NCBI GenBank assembly: GCA_017694845.1
Contig: JADIMI010000034.1
Location: 1-52,350, forward strand
Length of the DNA: 52,350 nt
Reading direction: 5' to 3'
Origin: Candidatus Cryptobacteroides intestinavium
Lineage (GTDB): Bacteria > Bacteroidota > Bacteroidia > Bacteroidales > UBA932
In this document: positions 43,985 through 52,350 of the stretch, piece after piece
Layout of the letters: the number at the start of each line of letters is the position of its first letter
Numbering within the stretch: the stretch's first letter is position 1
The notes under the pieces: generated by a model
The model's input: only the letters and a program-made list of their open reading frames with translations
Told to the model about the DNA's origin: nothing
The model's database searches: none
Position numbers and translations under genes: made by a program

Positions 43985-45217
43985 ATGGAAAAGACAGAAC
44001 TTAGGGATGCGTTTTCAGAGTTCAAGAACCTGAAGAACATTGACAGGCCGACAATGATGGGAGTGCTGGAGGATGTATTCCGCACACAGCTGGCAAAGAC
44101 ATACGGTTCAGCGGACAACTTCGACATCATCATCAATATCGACAAGGGAGACTGCGAGATATACTGGAACAGGGAGGTCGTGGAGAATGTCGAGGATCCG
44201 AACACGCAGATAGCCATCTCGGAAGTGAACAAGGACAGCGATGAATACGAGATCGGAGAGACATACGCGACAAAAGTCGATATGAAAAGCTTCGGGCGCA
44301 GGGGCATCCTCAACCTCAGGCAGAATCTCCAGGGCCGTATCATGGACATAGAGAAAGCCAACCTGTACAACAAATACAGCGGAATGATCGGGGAGCTCTT
44401 CACCGGAGAGGTATACCAGACCTGGTCAAAGGAGTCGCTTATCCTCGATGAGGACGGCAACGAGCTCAGGCTGCCGAAGTCGGAGCAGATTCCGGGAGAG
44501 CACTTCAAGAAGAACGACACTGTCAAGGCCATCATAAAGAGTGTGGAGATGAAGAACAACACCACACCGTACATCGTCCTCTCGAGGACATCCAACGAAT
44601 TCCTCGAGAAGCTCTTCGAGCAGGAGGTGCCGGAGATCTATGACGGCCTCATCACCATCAAGAAGGTGGTCCGTGTCCCGGGAGAACGCGCCAAGGTGGC
44701 CGTAGAGTCATACGATGACAGGATCGACCCGATCGGAGCCTGCATCGGAGTGAAAGGCTCGCGTATCATAGGCATCGTAAGGGAGCTGCGCAACGAGAAC
44801 ATCGATGTGCTCCAGTGGACAAGCAACACCCAGCTGCTCATACAGAGAGCCCTCAGCCCGGCCAAGATATCATCCATCGTCATCGGAGGCGAGGACGAGA
44901 AGATCAAGGTATACATGCACCCTGACGAGGTGAAGAAAGGTATCGGAAAGGGAGGATGCAACATCAAGCTGGCAGGTATGCTCGTAGGCAAGGAGATCGA
45001 GGTATGGAGAGAGCAGGATGACGAGGAAGATGTGCTCCTGAGCGAATTCAGCAACGAGATCGATCCGTGGATCATCGAGAGGCTCCAGGCCATCGGATGC
45101 GACACCGCCAAGAGCGTGCTTGCATTCCCGCAGGCCGAGATCGCAGAGAGGGCGGATCTCGAAGACGAGACTGTCGCAGAGGTGTTCAAGATCCTCAGCG
45201 CAGAATTTGAAGATTAA
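43985..45217 (+). CDS. nusA: Transcription termination/antitermination factor NusA
   Basis: NusA binds RNA polymerase and nascent RNA, promoting pausing and hairpin-dependent termination, and joins antitermination complexes on rRNA. The 410-residue product has the N-terminal polymerase-binding domain (1-130), an S1 domain (about 135-200; GELFTGEVYQTW), and KH1 and KH2 (GACIGVKGSRIIGIVREL near 250, GKGGCNIKLAGMLVGKEIEVW near 320). It lacks the C-terminal acidic repeats of E. coli NusA, as is normal outside Proteobacteria. The product could feed back on the hairpin in its own leader. Confidence 0.96.
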   Translation: MEKTELRDAFSEFKNLKNIDRPTMMGVLEDVFRTQLAKTYGSADNFDIIINIDKGDCEIYWNREVVENVEDPNTQIAISEVNKDSDEYEIGETYATKVDMKSFGRRGILNLRQNLQGRIMDIEKANLYNKYSGMIGELFTGEVYQTWSKESLILDEDGNELRLPKSEQIPGEHFKKNDTVKAIIKSVEMKNNTTPYIVLSRTSNEFLEKLFEQEVPEIYDGLITIKKVVRVPGERAKVAVESYDDRIDPIGACIGVKGSRIIGIVRELRNENIDVLQWTSNTQLLIQRALSPAKISSIVIGGEDEKIKVYMHPDEVKKGIGKGGCNIKLAGMLVGKEIEVWREQDDEEDVLLSEFSNEIDPWIIERLQAIGCDTAKSVLAFPQAEIAERADLEDETVAEVFKILSAEFED

Positions 45218-45232
45218 TACAGCAGAATCAAT

Positions 45233-48124
45233 ATGGCAGAAATCAGATTAAGTAAACTAACTAGACAATTCAACATCGGGCTTGCGACTCTGGTCGACTT
45301 CCTTGCCGGCAAGGGGGTCACGGTGAATATGGATCCGAACGCAAAGATTTCGGATGAATATCTGCCGATGATAGAGAACAAGTTCGGTGAAGAGCAGAAA
45401 CTGAAACAGGACTCGGAGAAAGTGGCCATCAAGCTCAAGGAGATAATCGAGCGCGGGACGAAAAAGAAGAATGCTGATGCCGAAGATGACGACGAGCCTG
45501 TCCAGGAGATCATAATCAAGAGCACAAGCATAGCACCTGAGACTTCTGCCCCTAAGGTAGAGACACCTGCAGACCAGCAGCCGGCAGACACTGCAGAGAA
45601 GGCAGCCGCCGGAGCGGAAAAGCCGGCCGACAACATATCCGTGCCGGAAAAAGAGGAACAGCAGGAAGATACAGGGTTCCCGAAATTCAAGGTCGTGGAC
45701 AAGATCGACCTGTCCAGATTCGAGAAGCATCCGAAAAAGGAGGAAAAGAAGGAACAGCCTGCGCCTCAGCCGGAAAATACGGCCAAGCCTGAAGAGCGGC
45801 CGTCTGCACAGGCTCCCGCCGAGACTGTCATCGCCGAACCGGCTGAAAAGAAGACCGTAAATGAGGATGCGGTTCCGGCTGCGGAGGAGAAAGGACATGG
45901 ATCCGAGGCGGAAGTGAGACAGGAGCCTAAAGAGATCAAGATCGAAGTGGAGAAACTTGCCGGGCCAAAGGTCGTCGGCAAGATGGACCTGTCGAAGTTC
46001 GAGACACGCAGAGGCGGCAAGAAGAGAGAAAGGATATCCAAGGGAGGCAGCCAGAAGGTAGATGTCTCAAAGGTCCAGGCCGACAATGATGGCGGACGCA
46101 AGGACAAGAAGAAGGACGGAGGGAAGAAAGACTTCCGCGAAGACAAGAAGAACCGCAGGAACAAGGGAGGCGACCGTTTCAAGCCGGCAATGACCGAGGC
46201 CGAGACGGAAGAGATGCAGAAGGAGATCCAGAAGCAGATCAAGGAGACATACGCCCGGATGAACGAAGGCAAGGGAAAGAACAACTTCGGAGCAAAGCAC
46301 AGGAAAGAGAAGAGGGAGCTGGCATCGCAGAAGATGCAGGAAGAAATGGAGATGCAGGAGCTCGAGAAGAAAGTGCTCAAAGTCACCGAATTCGTGACAG
46401 TCAACGATCTCGCCACCCTGATGAACACACCTGTGACCAAAGTCATAGGGGCCTGTATGAACCTCGGGCTTATGGTATCGATCAACCAGAGGCTCGATGC
46501 CGAGACCCTCGTGCTGGTGGCGGAGGAGTTCGGATACGAAATAGAATTCGTCACAGCGGAGATGAACGAGGCCATCGCCCAGGAGAACGATGCCGAGGAT
46601 GATGGCAACCTCGTACCGAGACCTCCGGTAGTGACCGTGATGGGACACGTCGACCACGGAAAGACCTCCCTGCTGGACTACATCAGGAAATCCAACGTGA
46701 TCGCCGGAGAGGCAGGAGGAATCACGCAGCACATCGGTGCATACAACGTGATACTGTCGGACGGACAGAGGATAACATTCCTCGACACGCCTGGACACGA
46801 AGCCTTCACCGCTATGCGTGCCCGCGGAGCCAAGATGACAGACATCGCCATTATCATCATCGCCGCAGATGACGCGATAATGCCACAGACCGTCGAGGCC
46901 ATCAACCACGCGCAGGCTGCAGGTGTGCCTATGATCTTTGCCATCAACAAGATAGACAAGCCTGGAGCCAACCCTGACAAGATCAGGGAACAGCTCGCCA
47001 ATATGAACATCCTCGTGGAGGAATGGGGCGGCAAATACCAGTGCCAGGAGATCTCCGCAAAGAAAGGGATCAACGTGGACAAGCTCCTCGAAAAGGTCCT
47101 TCTCGAGGCAGAACTGCTCGAGCTCAAGGCCAACCCTGACCGCCGTGCCACAGGAGCCATCATAGAGTCATCCCTCGACAAGGGACGCGGATACCTTGCC
47201 ACGATCCTTGTACAGAACGGGACACTCCATATCGGAGACATAATGCTGAGCGGCTGCTACACCGGAAGGGTCAAGGCGATGTTCAACGAACGCGGACAGA
47301 AAGTGGAAGAGGCCGGACCTTCGACACCTGTGTCAGTGCTCGGACTGAACGGCGCACCGACAGCAGGAGAGAAGTTCAACGTAATGAACGACGAGAAGGA
47401 GGCCAAGGATATAGCCAACCGCAGGGAGCAGCTCCTGCGTATCCAGGGCATCAAGACCCAGAAGCATATGACACTCGAAGAGATCGGGCGCCGTATCGCT
47501 ATCGGGAACTTCAAGGAGCTCAACATCATCGTCAAGGGAGATGTGGACGGATCCATCGAGGCTCTGTCGGACTCTCTCCTCAAGCTCTCCACCGAGGAAG
47601 TGCGCGTGAACGTGATCCACAAGGCTGTCGGAGCGATCTCCGAATCGGATGTACTGCTCGCTGCGGCATCCGATGCCATCATCATCGGCTTCCAGGTGCG
47701 TCCTTCAGTCAACGCCCGCAAGCTGGCCGAGAAAGAGCAGATCGAGATCAGGCTCTACTCTGTCATCTACGATGCCATCAACGAAGTCAAGAGCGGTATC
47801 GAAGGTATGCTTGCCCCTGAGGAGAAGGAAGAGGTCACCGCCACTGCAGAGGTACAGGAGACCTTCAAGATATCCAAGGTCGGCACCATCGCCGGATGTA
47901 TCGTCAAGGAAGGCAGGCTCACCAAGACTTCCAAGGTCCGTGTCATACGTGACGGCATCGTAGTCTACACCGGCGAGCTCGGCTCACTGAGAAGGTTCAA
48001 GGATGATGTCAAGGAAGTGACAGCAGGTATGGACTGCGGACTGAACATAGCAGGGTACAACGATGTCAAGGTCGGAGATGTGATCGAGGCCTACAACATC
48101 GTGGAGATCAAGAGGACCCTGTAG
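45233..48124 (+). CDS. infB: Translation initiation factor IF-2
   Basis: IF-2 brings fMet-tRNA to the 30S subunit and hydrolyses GTP on joining. The 963-residue protein has an IF2_N-like start ([28 protein letters not shown]), a long charged linker rich in Lys, Glu and Ala (about 80-370), then the G domain with [14 protein letters not shown] (G1, about 470), [10 protein letters not shown] (G2), DTPGHEAF (G3) and NKIDKPG (G4). Domains II-IV follow. The linker runs [17 protein letters not shown] and later [14 protein letters not shown], which look like an internal duplication. Fifteen bases separate it from nusA. Confidence 0.97.
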   Translation: MAEIRLSKLTRQFNIGLATLVDFLAGKGVTVNMDPNAKISDEYLPMIENKFGEEQKLKQDSEKVAIKLKEIIERGTKKKNADAEDDDEPVQEIIIKSTSIAPETSAPKVETPADQQPADTAEKAAAGAEKPADNISVPEKEEQQEDTGFPKFKVVDKIDLSRFEKHPKKEEKKEQPAPQPENTAKPEERPSAQAPAETVIAEPAEKKTVNEDAVPAAEEKGHGSEAEVRQEPKEIKIEVEKLAGPKVVGKMDLSKFETRRGGKKRERISKGGSQKVDVSKVQADNDGGRKDKKKDGGKKDFREDKKNRRNKGGDRFKPAMTEAETEEMQKEIQKQIKETYARMNEGKGKNNFGAKHRKEKRELASQKMQEEMEMQELEKKVLKVTEFVTVNDLATLMNTPVTKVIGACMNLGLMVSINQRLDAETLVLVAEEFGYEIEFVTAEMNEAIAQENDAEDDGNLVPRPPVVTVMGHVDHGKTSLLDYIRKSNVIAGEAGGITQHIGAYNVILSDGQRITFLDTPGHEAFTAMRARGAKMTDIAIIIIAADDAIMPQTVEAINHAQAAGVPMIFAINKIDKPGANPDKIREQLANMNILVEEWGGKYQCQEISAKKGINVDKLLEKVLLEAELLELKANPDRRATGAIIESSLDKGRGYLATILVQNGTLHIGDIMLSGCYTGRVKAMFNERGQKVEEAGPSTPVSVLGLNGAPTAGEKFNVMNDEKEAKDIANRREQLLRIQGIKTQKHMTLEEIGRRIAIGNFKELNIIVKGDVDGSIEALSDSLLKLSTEEVRVNVIHKAVGAISESDVLLAAASDAIIIGFQVRPSVNARKLAEKEQIEIRLYSVIYDAINEVKSGIEGMLAPEEKEEVTATAEVQETFKISKVGTIAGCIVKEGRLTKTSKVRVIRDGIVVYTGELGSLRRFKDDVKEVTAGMDCGLNIAGYNDVKVGDVIEAYNIVEIKRTL

Positions 48125-48178
48125 CTGCAGACAGATTCAGACGCTGTGGCTTCCTGCCTTGCGTCTGACCGATATACA

Positions 48179-48208
48179 AGCCTCGGAGCGTACACTCCGG
48201 GGCTTTTT
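48179..48208 (+). terminator. Intrinsic terminator after infB
   Basis: AGCCTCGGAG (48179-48188) pairs with CTCCGGGGCT (48195-48204), with one G-U pair, and T residues follow to 48208. A second hairpin lies just before it (TCAGACGC 48137-48144 with GCGTCTGA 48161-48168). Confidence 0.9.
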
Positions 48209-48237
48209 ACAGATAACCGGAAACACATTTGGACAGG

Positions 48238-49560
48238 ATGGGAAAGACAGCCGAGATACTGAAGATAGGACTGCCCATAATGCTGGGACAGGCATGTGTG
48301 GTGATCCTCAGCTTTGCCGACAATATAATGATAGGATGGTACGGGGTGAACGACCTCGCCGCATCATCATTTGTGAACGGGGTGATCAACCTGTTCATCA
48401 TTATGGAAATGGGATTCGCCAACGGGATGACCCCTGTCATAGGCTCGCAGTACGGAGTCGGAGACAGGGCCGGGATAGGTATGACATTGAAAAACAGCAT
48501 TGTACTCAACGGGATCGTCGCAATGGCCGGGCTCGTCATAATGGCCGTGATCTATGCGTTTCTGGACAGATTCGGACAGGAGGAACAGCTCCTGCCGCTG
48601 ATACGCCCCTACTATATCGTGGTGGCCGTCTCCACACTGTTCGCAATGGGATTCAACACCCTGAAACAGTTCACCGACGGCACATGCCAGCCGATAGTGT
48701 CCATGTCTCTGCTTATGGGAGGGAATCTGCTGAACATAGCAGGCAACTGGGTACTCATCTACGGCAAGGCAGGGTTCCCCGAACTCGGGCTGCTCGGGGC
48801 GGGCATCAGCACCCTGGCTTCGAGAATCATAATGTTCTCGGTCTTCCTCATATACATAATGAGTTCACCCAGATTCCGTGAATACGCATCCGCATTCAGA
48901 TCGGCCAGGATCAGCTGGACAAATATCCGCAGACTCTTCAATCTCGGATTTCCGCTCGCACTGCAGACAGGGATGGAGACCTCCACATTCACTGCAAGCG
49001 CGATAATGGTAGGCTGGATAGGGGCGACAGCCCTGGCCGCGCACCAGATAGCCCTCACCATCTCCCAGATCTGCTTCCTGCTGATGCTCGGTCTGACATC
49101 GGCCGTCTCTATCCTTGTCAGCAACGCATACGGGAGAAACGACATAGCCGGCATCAGAGGATACGCCGCCCGCGGATACCTTCTCACTCTGGGAGTGTCG
49201 GTCCTCTTCTGCACAGCCATATTCATATTCAGATACGGCATCATCGGCCTGTTCACCGACTCGGCGGAAGTCACAGCCGTGGCACTCTCGCTGCTGTTCG
49301 TGCTTTTCTCATACCAGTTCGGAGACGGGCTGCAGCTATGCTTCAGCAACGCTCTACGCGGTATCCAGGATGTAAAGCCGATCATGCTGATGGCATTCAT
49401 CAGCTACTACGTGATCGCCATCCCGGCTTCATACATATTGGGATTCAAGGCAGGACTCGGACCTGTGGGAGTATGGCTCGGTTTCCCCATCGGGCTGACC
49501 ATCGCCGGCATCTTCTACTGGCTCCGCTTCCGGTCACGCCTCGCGAAGTCCCGGTCCTGA
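48238..49560 (+). CDS. MATE-family multidrug/organic cation exporter
   Basis: A 440-residue inner-membrane protein with twelve predicted helices in two homologous halves, each with a MATE-type opening (IGLPIMLGQACVVILSFADNIMIGWYG; later LGFPLALQTGMETSTFTASAIMVGWIG). GVLIYGK-like loop and NALRGIQDVKPIM near 370 are typical. MATE proteins export drugs and metabolites using Na+ or H+; the substrate is unknown. An in-frame TTG at 48229 is an alternative start, but the ATG at 48238 is better. It follows the infB terminator, and its stop codon abuts the LuxR stop on the other strand. Confidence 0.88.
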   Translation: MGKTAEILKIGLPIMLGQACVVILSFADNIMIGWYGVNDLAASSFVNGVINLFIIMEMGFANGMTPVIGSQYGVGDRAGIGMTLKNSIVLNGIVAMAGLVIMAVIYAFLDRFGQEEQLLPLIRPYYIVVAVSTLFAMGFNTLKQFTDGTCQPIVSMSLLMGGNLLNIAGNWVLIYGKAGFPELGLLGAGISTLASRIIMFSVFLIYIMSSPRFREYASAFRSARISWTNIRRLFNLGFPLALQTGMETSTFTASAIMVGWIGATALAAHQIALTISQICFLLMLGLTSAVSILVSNAYGRNDIAGIRGYAARGYLLTLGVSVLFCTAIFIFRYGIIGLFTDSAEVTAVALSLLFVLFSYQFGDGLQLCFSNALRGIQDVKPIMLMAFISYYVIAIPASYILGFKAGLGPVGVWLGFPIGLTIAGIFYWLRFRSRLAKSRS

Positions 49561-50148
49561 CTATTCAATCGAGGAATAGTCGATGAGGTTGTTGAGAAGG
49601 GCATAGACAGTGAGGCCGGCCACCGTCTTGATCCCGGTCTTGCGGGTAATGTTCTTGCGGTGAGTGATGACGGTATAGACAGAGATATTGTAGTAGTCGG
49701 CTATCTCCTTGTTGAGCATACCCCTGGCCACGCATACAAGAATCTCCTTCTCCCTTGCGGAAAGCTCCTCCCCATCCTGCTTCGGTGCATCCGAACGGGC
49801 GGAGACAGCAGAGCGCAGCTTACGGATAATGACCGGAGGGGCATCATAGATGTTCACGACCTCATCATACTGCTTCAACGCCTCGTCGCTCATATTTACT
49901 GTCTGCAGCCCTACCACGGCTGCATCCGAATACCTGGATAGAACAGAACGCACATTTGATCTCACGGCATATTCAAACACCATAGGGTCCACCACGATCA
50001 CATCCGCTCCGGCAAGCTTCATCCCCGATTCAGCACTGTTTGAAAGATCCGACAGCACTCCCGAGACCCGGAACTCGCCCATATCGGTGAACACCGATTC
50101 GAAGCCGCGTGCGACAAGCACTGAAGGTATGACAAGAGCGACATTCAT
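49561..50148 (-). CDS. LuxR-type transcriptional regulator with degenerate receiver
   Basis: A 195-residue NarL/LuxR-like protein. The C-terminal HTH is complete: LSAREKEILVCVARGMLNKEIADYYNIS, VYTVITHRKNI (about 128-165). The N-terminal 110 residues have the receiver layout and an Asp at the phosphoacceptor position (VVDPM, Asp54), but the acidic pair normally near residues 8-9 is replaced (VALVIPSVL) and no Thr-Lys pair can be followed. It is thus probably not switched by phosphorylation. The ATG at 50148 is preferred over the in-frame GTG at 50157, which lies inside the Shine-Dalgarno sequence. It is coupled to the hemerythrin gene. Confidence 0.85.
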   Translation of the reverse strand: MNVALVIPSVLVARGFESVFTDMGEFRVSGVLSDLSNSAESGMKLAGADVIVVDPMVFEYAVRSNVRSVLSRYSDAAVVGLQTVNMSDEALKQYDEVVNIYDAPPVIIRKLRSAVSARSDAPKQDGEELSAREKEILVCVARGMLNKEIADYYNISVYTVITHRKNITRKTGIKTVAGLTVYALLNNLIDYSSIE

Positions 50149-50153
50149 TTCAT

Positions 50154-50164
50154 TCACCTCCTTT
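50154..50164 (-). promoter_or_regulatory. Full-length Shine-Dalgarno overlapping the hemerythrin stop codon
   Basis: On the minus strand AAAGGAGGTGA, with GGAGG eight bases before the LuxR ATG. The TGA is at the same time the stop of the hemerythrin gene and its last two codons are AGG AGG. Confidence 0.75.
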
Positions 50165-50843
50165 CCAGCATATCCACCATTGGTACCAGGACATTATCTT
50201 CTATCAGCGTATGATGATGCAGATCCTCCTCCAGATAGAATATATGGTACAGCACCTCGTTCCGGAGCAACGGATCACACACATCCGGAAGATATTTCAT
50301 CACTATATTCTTGAGGTCATTGAGCTTCTCATCTATATTGCTGTGATTCTCCTCGAACTGGCCGATAGAATACCCCCTCCTGTCCCTGCCGCACAGCAGG
50401 GCATCCACATACGGAAAGACCACATCTTCCTCATAGTCAAAATGGTTCTTCACCTCATCCCTGTAGTCCGAAAAGAACTTCTCCACTACTGCCCTCTGAT
50501 CGGGACCGACCGGCTCGAGCAGCCGTACAAGCCTTGAGCGCAGAAGCTCCATCTCCTTCTCCATATAATATATATGGGAATTGTGCAGATATTTCATAAT
50601 GTCCCTGACATCCGCAGATGCAAGAAGATCAGCAGACGGGACATATCCATCGAAAGTGTACTCGTTGCATATGACGAGGAACGAACCGCTGCGGATATCG
50701 AAGGCCGAGCACGCATCGGAAATGGTATGCTCCCCGAACCCGAGCCCTACACCCAGCCGGGAAAGCACATCAAGCAGCTTGTAATTCAACTCTATCAGAT
50801 CCGCCAGCTTCATCGACGGTTCGATGGTCATATCCTGTCTCAT
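50154..50843 (-). CDS. Hemerythrin-domain protein with ScdA_N-like N terminus (RIC/YtfE-like)
   Basis: A 229-residue cytoplasmic protein. The C-terminal helical bundle has the diiron ligand pattern: YLHNSH (His87/His90), HFDYEED (His134, Glu138), FEENHSNIDEKL (His167) and EEDLHHHTLIEDN (His209-211, Glu215). Residues 12-60 look like the ScdA_N domain (LIELNYKLLDVLSRLGVGLGFGEHT), but the usual Cys-Cys pair is replaced by GFG. The RIC family repairs iron-sulfur clusters after NO or oxidative damage; here an iron, oxygen or NO sensor passing its state to the LuxR partner is also plausible. It has a perfect promoter at 50910-50940. Confidence 0.82.
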   Translation of the reverse strand: MRQDMTIEPSMKLADLIELNYKLLDVLSRLGVGLGFGEHTISDACSAFDIRSGSFLVICNEYTFDGYVPSADLLASADVRDIMKYLHNSHIYYMEKEMELLRSRLVRLLEPVGPDQRAVVEKFFSDYRDEVKNHFDYEEDVVFPYVDALLCGRDRRGYSIGQFEENHSNIDEKLNDLKNIVMKYLPDVCDPLLRNEVLYHIFYLEEDLHHHTLIEDNVLVPMVDMLERR

Positions 50844-50909
50844 AAGATACCGTTTTATATCATTTCAATTGCCGTGCACCGGTCCGTCCCCGGATACAGA
50901 CGCTGAAGG

Positions 50910-50940
50910 CAAATATAACAAAAGCCTTGCGTATAGCAAA
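50910..50940 (-). promoter_or_regulatory. Promoter of the hemerythrin-LuxR operon
   Basis: On the minus strand TTTG (50937-50940), a 19-base spacer, then TATATTTG (50910-50917) followed by C: a perfect match. The start site would be near 50903 and the leader about 60 bases. Confidence 0.78.
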
Positions 50941-50948
50941 CAAAGAGA

Positions 50949-50970
50949 TGACCCGGATCACTCCGGGTCA
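50949..50970. promoter_or_regulatory. 22-base inverted repeat, possible operator
   Basis: TGACCCGGA, spacer TCAC, TCCGGGTCA: 9-base perfect arms. It lies eight bases beyond the -33 box of the hemerythrin promoter and has no T-run on either side, so an operator is more likely than a terminator. Confidence 0.55.
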
Positions 50971-51179
50971 CCCTCTACACACAACAATTAAAAGGATCTG
51001 AACTCATTTAACTTTTATGGCCCAAAATTATTTTCAGTTGCAAAGGTAGATACGGCAGGCCGCTCCGGCAATCCCCAATAATTGGTATTTTGAATGCCAG
51101 GACTAACCACTGACATCCGGAAATCATATATCCGGCACATGCATAGAGAAGATGCAACACGATTGCAGACCAATGTATA

Positions 51180-51187
51180 TAGTTTTG
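51180..51187 (+). promoter_or_regulatory. Probable -7 element for the CDF transporter
   Basis: TAGTTTTG followed by C, about 56 bases before the ATG; no matching -33. Confidence 0.4.
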
Positions 51188-51242
51188 CGGTGTCTGCCGG
51201 AAGCCGGCCCCGCAAGACCGGTCAGAGCCGGAGACAGCACAT

Positions 51243-52148
51243 ATGACAATGGCACATACACATCATCACTCACATCAGATAAGCGCCACCGCAAGCATGG
51301 CGTTCAAATGGGGAATAGCCCTGAACCTGATATTCGTAATCGCTGAATTCACCGCAGGATACATATCCAGGTCTGTCGGACTTATGTCAGATGCCGGACA
51401 CAACCTGAGCGATGTCGCCAGTATGGCGCTTGCGCTTATGGCATGCATTCTGGCGACCCGGCATGCCACCGGAAAATACACCTACGGCTACAAGAAATCC
51501 ACCATACTTGTCTCCGTCGCCAACGCCATCATTCTCATAGCGGCAGTCGGAGTCATAATCTTCGAGAGCATCGAGAAGATAGTCCGGCCGGTGGAAGTGG
51601 AAGGAGAATGGATCATCATCGTGGCCGGCATCGGAGTCATAATCAACGGATTCACGACCTGGCTGTTCAACAGGGACAAAGGCAGAGACCTCAACATCAA
51701 GGCCACCTATATGCATATGCTCGCGGACACGCTCGTATCCATCGGAGTCATCGTGTCCGGAGTGATAATCAAGTTCACCGGATGGAACATCATAGACCCG
51801 ATAATCGGTATGGTGATAGCGGCGATCATACTGTACTCCACATGGGACATCCTCAAAGACAGCATCAGGCTCGCCCTTGACGGAACCCCGGAACAGTTCG
51901 ATGTCGAGAATATCGAGAGACAGATGGAGGCAGAAGCTGGGGTGGAAGAAGTCCACCACATCCATATCTGGGCCATCAGCACCACGGAATATGCACTCAC
52001 CGCCCACGTCGTCATTTCTGATATCGACAATATGCACCTGATAAAGGAACGGCTGAAGGCTCTTCTCGTCAGCATCGGTATCGCCCATTCCACCCTCGAG
52101 TTCGAGGACAAGGCCCATCACTGCAACGATGAAAGCTGCTGCCAGTGA
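51243..52148 (+). CDS. Cation diffusion facilitator (zinc-type metal exporter)
   Basis: A 301-residue CzcD/ZitB-like protein with a His-rich N terminus (HTHHHSH, residues 5-11), six membrane helices and a cytoplasmic C-terminal domain (VEEVHHIHIWAIS near 235). Transport-site residues are His53-Asp57 (GHNLSD) and His158-Asp162 (HMLAD); the HD-HD arrangement is typical of zinc-preferring members. The tail has HHCNDESCCQ, a further metal-binding motif. It would export Zn2+ in exchange for protons. ATG at 51249 is an alternative start. It diverges from the hemerythrin operon. Confidence 0.92.
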   Translation: MTMAHTHHHSHQISATASMAFKWGIALNLIFVIAEFTAGYISRSVGLMSDAGHNLSDVASMALALMACILATRHATGKYTYGYKKSTILVSVANAIILIAAVGVIIFESIEKIVRPVEVEGEWIIIVAGIGVIINGFTTWLFNRDKGRDLNIKATYMHMLADTLVSIGVIVSGVIIKFTGWNIIDPIIGMVIAAIILYSTWDILKDSIRLALDGTPEQFDVENIERQMEAEAGVEEVHHIHIWAISTTEYALTAHVVISDIDNMHLIKERLKALLVSIGIAHSTLEFEDKAHHCNDESCCQ

Positions 52149-52350
52149 CCAGACGGGCCTCTATGGCGATTTTCTGCCAGTACAACTGCACATATTCATT
52201 CTGCAAAATTGTTACTTACTCCCCCCTGAAACAAAAAATTATCACTGCTGGGCACTTAGTCCCAGCTGATTTTCAACTGTTTATAATTTAGTTCTTTGAC
52301 ATTTTTGTAATCGCAATCAGTAAGTATCTCTTTTACAGGCGTTTTATCCA
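52149..52350 (+). other. AT-rich non-coding end of window
   Basis: No gene is visible in these 202 bases. CTGGG (52238-52242) and CCCAG (52251-52255) can pair. The composition turns AT-rich after about 52190, with the phrase TTTAGTTCTTTGACA near 52290. That resembles a leader or promoter region for something beyond the edge, but nothing downstream can be seen. Confidence 0.4.

Larger units (their letters stand above)
50844..51242. other. 399-base divergent control region between the hemerythrin and CDF genes
   Basis: It contains the hemerythrin promoter (50910-50940), a 22-base inverted repeat (50949-50970), a second minus-strand -7 box TACCTTTG (51041-51048) without a good -33, and a plus-strand -7 box TAGTTTTG (51180-51187) for the CDF gene, also without a clear -33. 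The frames in it are short and lack coding character. Nothing else is recognisable. Confidence 0.6.

Noticed and set aside
51015..51215. 66-residue minus-strand frame in the hemerythrin-CDF gap
   Set aside because: Composition is not protein-like, it contains promoter boxes, and no start signal or homology is recognisable.

Overview
The window looks like a chromosomal segment of a Bacteroidota (Bacteroidales-type) bacterium. The signs are promoters of the TTTG-N19/20-TAnnTTTG class instead of -35/-10 boxes, few Shine-Dalgarno sequences, and lineage-typical proteins: DUF4954, DUF3078, WbqC, a FadL/OmpP1 barrel, the RsmI-like short methyltransferase, the long ProS form and the lpxD-lpxC-lpxA order. 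The coding sequence is fairly GC-rich, which would fit Rikenellaceae/RC9-like gut lineages, but the genus is only a guess. Almost all of it is core genome. I see no phage, transposase, CRISPR array, rRNA or tRNA.

Layout. 1-4.5 kb: the 3' end of tamB, an rsmI-like gene, folB, mtaB and a PhnP-like metallo-hydrolase, all on plus. 4.5-8.2 kb: recQ (minus) and pckA (plus) diverge from a promoter-rich gap. 8.6-11.5 kb: a WalJ-like hydrolase and a large TPR lipoprotein-free secreted protein (minus). 11.6-20.1 kb: an M28-like peptidase, then a tight plus-strand run of MsbA-like ABC exporter, CBM9-like protein, VanZ, a split amidase/golvesin protein and a cysteine desulfidase-like protein. 20.1-22.9 kb: umuDC (minus) diverges from an uncharacterised GNAT/Mom-like gene. 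23-24 kb: purC. 24.3-30.5 kb: a minus-strand operon reading barrel protein, nfnA-like, nfnB-like, a 30-residue membrane peptide and DUF4954. 30.6-36.5 kb: sppA (plus), then tilS, DUF3078 and proS (minus). 36.7-39.7 kb: a Trp/Tyr- and Ser/Arg-rich lipoprotein plus a FadL-like barrel. 39.9-43.4 kb: lipid A genes lpxD, lpxC, lpxA and wbqC (minus). 43.4-49.6 kb: rimP-nusA-infB and a MATE exporter. 49.6-52.1 kb: a hemerythrin-LuxR pair (minus) and a CDF metal exporter (plus).

Points that stand out. (1) The umuD gene encodes only a 100-residue UmuD'-like protein that lacks the cleavage arm and has both catalytic positions replaced (Ser to Ala, Lys to Arg). (2) A dispersed imperfect hairpin repeat, consensus near TGTCATYCTGAGCG..AGCGAAGRATCTG, forms seven clusters and has entered the 3' ends of three genes in the same reading frame, once with 24-bp amplification. 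(3) A 30-residue single-span membrane peptide overlaps the start of the DUF4954 gene. (4) A terminator-like hairpin sits just after the promoter of the operon that encodes NusA. (5) LpxC is not fused to FabZ, unlike the usual Bacteroidota protein. (6) A TonB-receptor-type barrel lacks its plug. No single cassette in the window is clearly a new defence or mobile system; the UmuD' variant and the peptide-DUF4954 unit are the best candidates for new biology.
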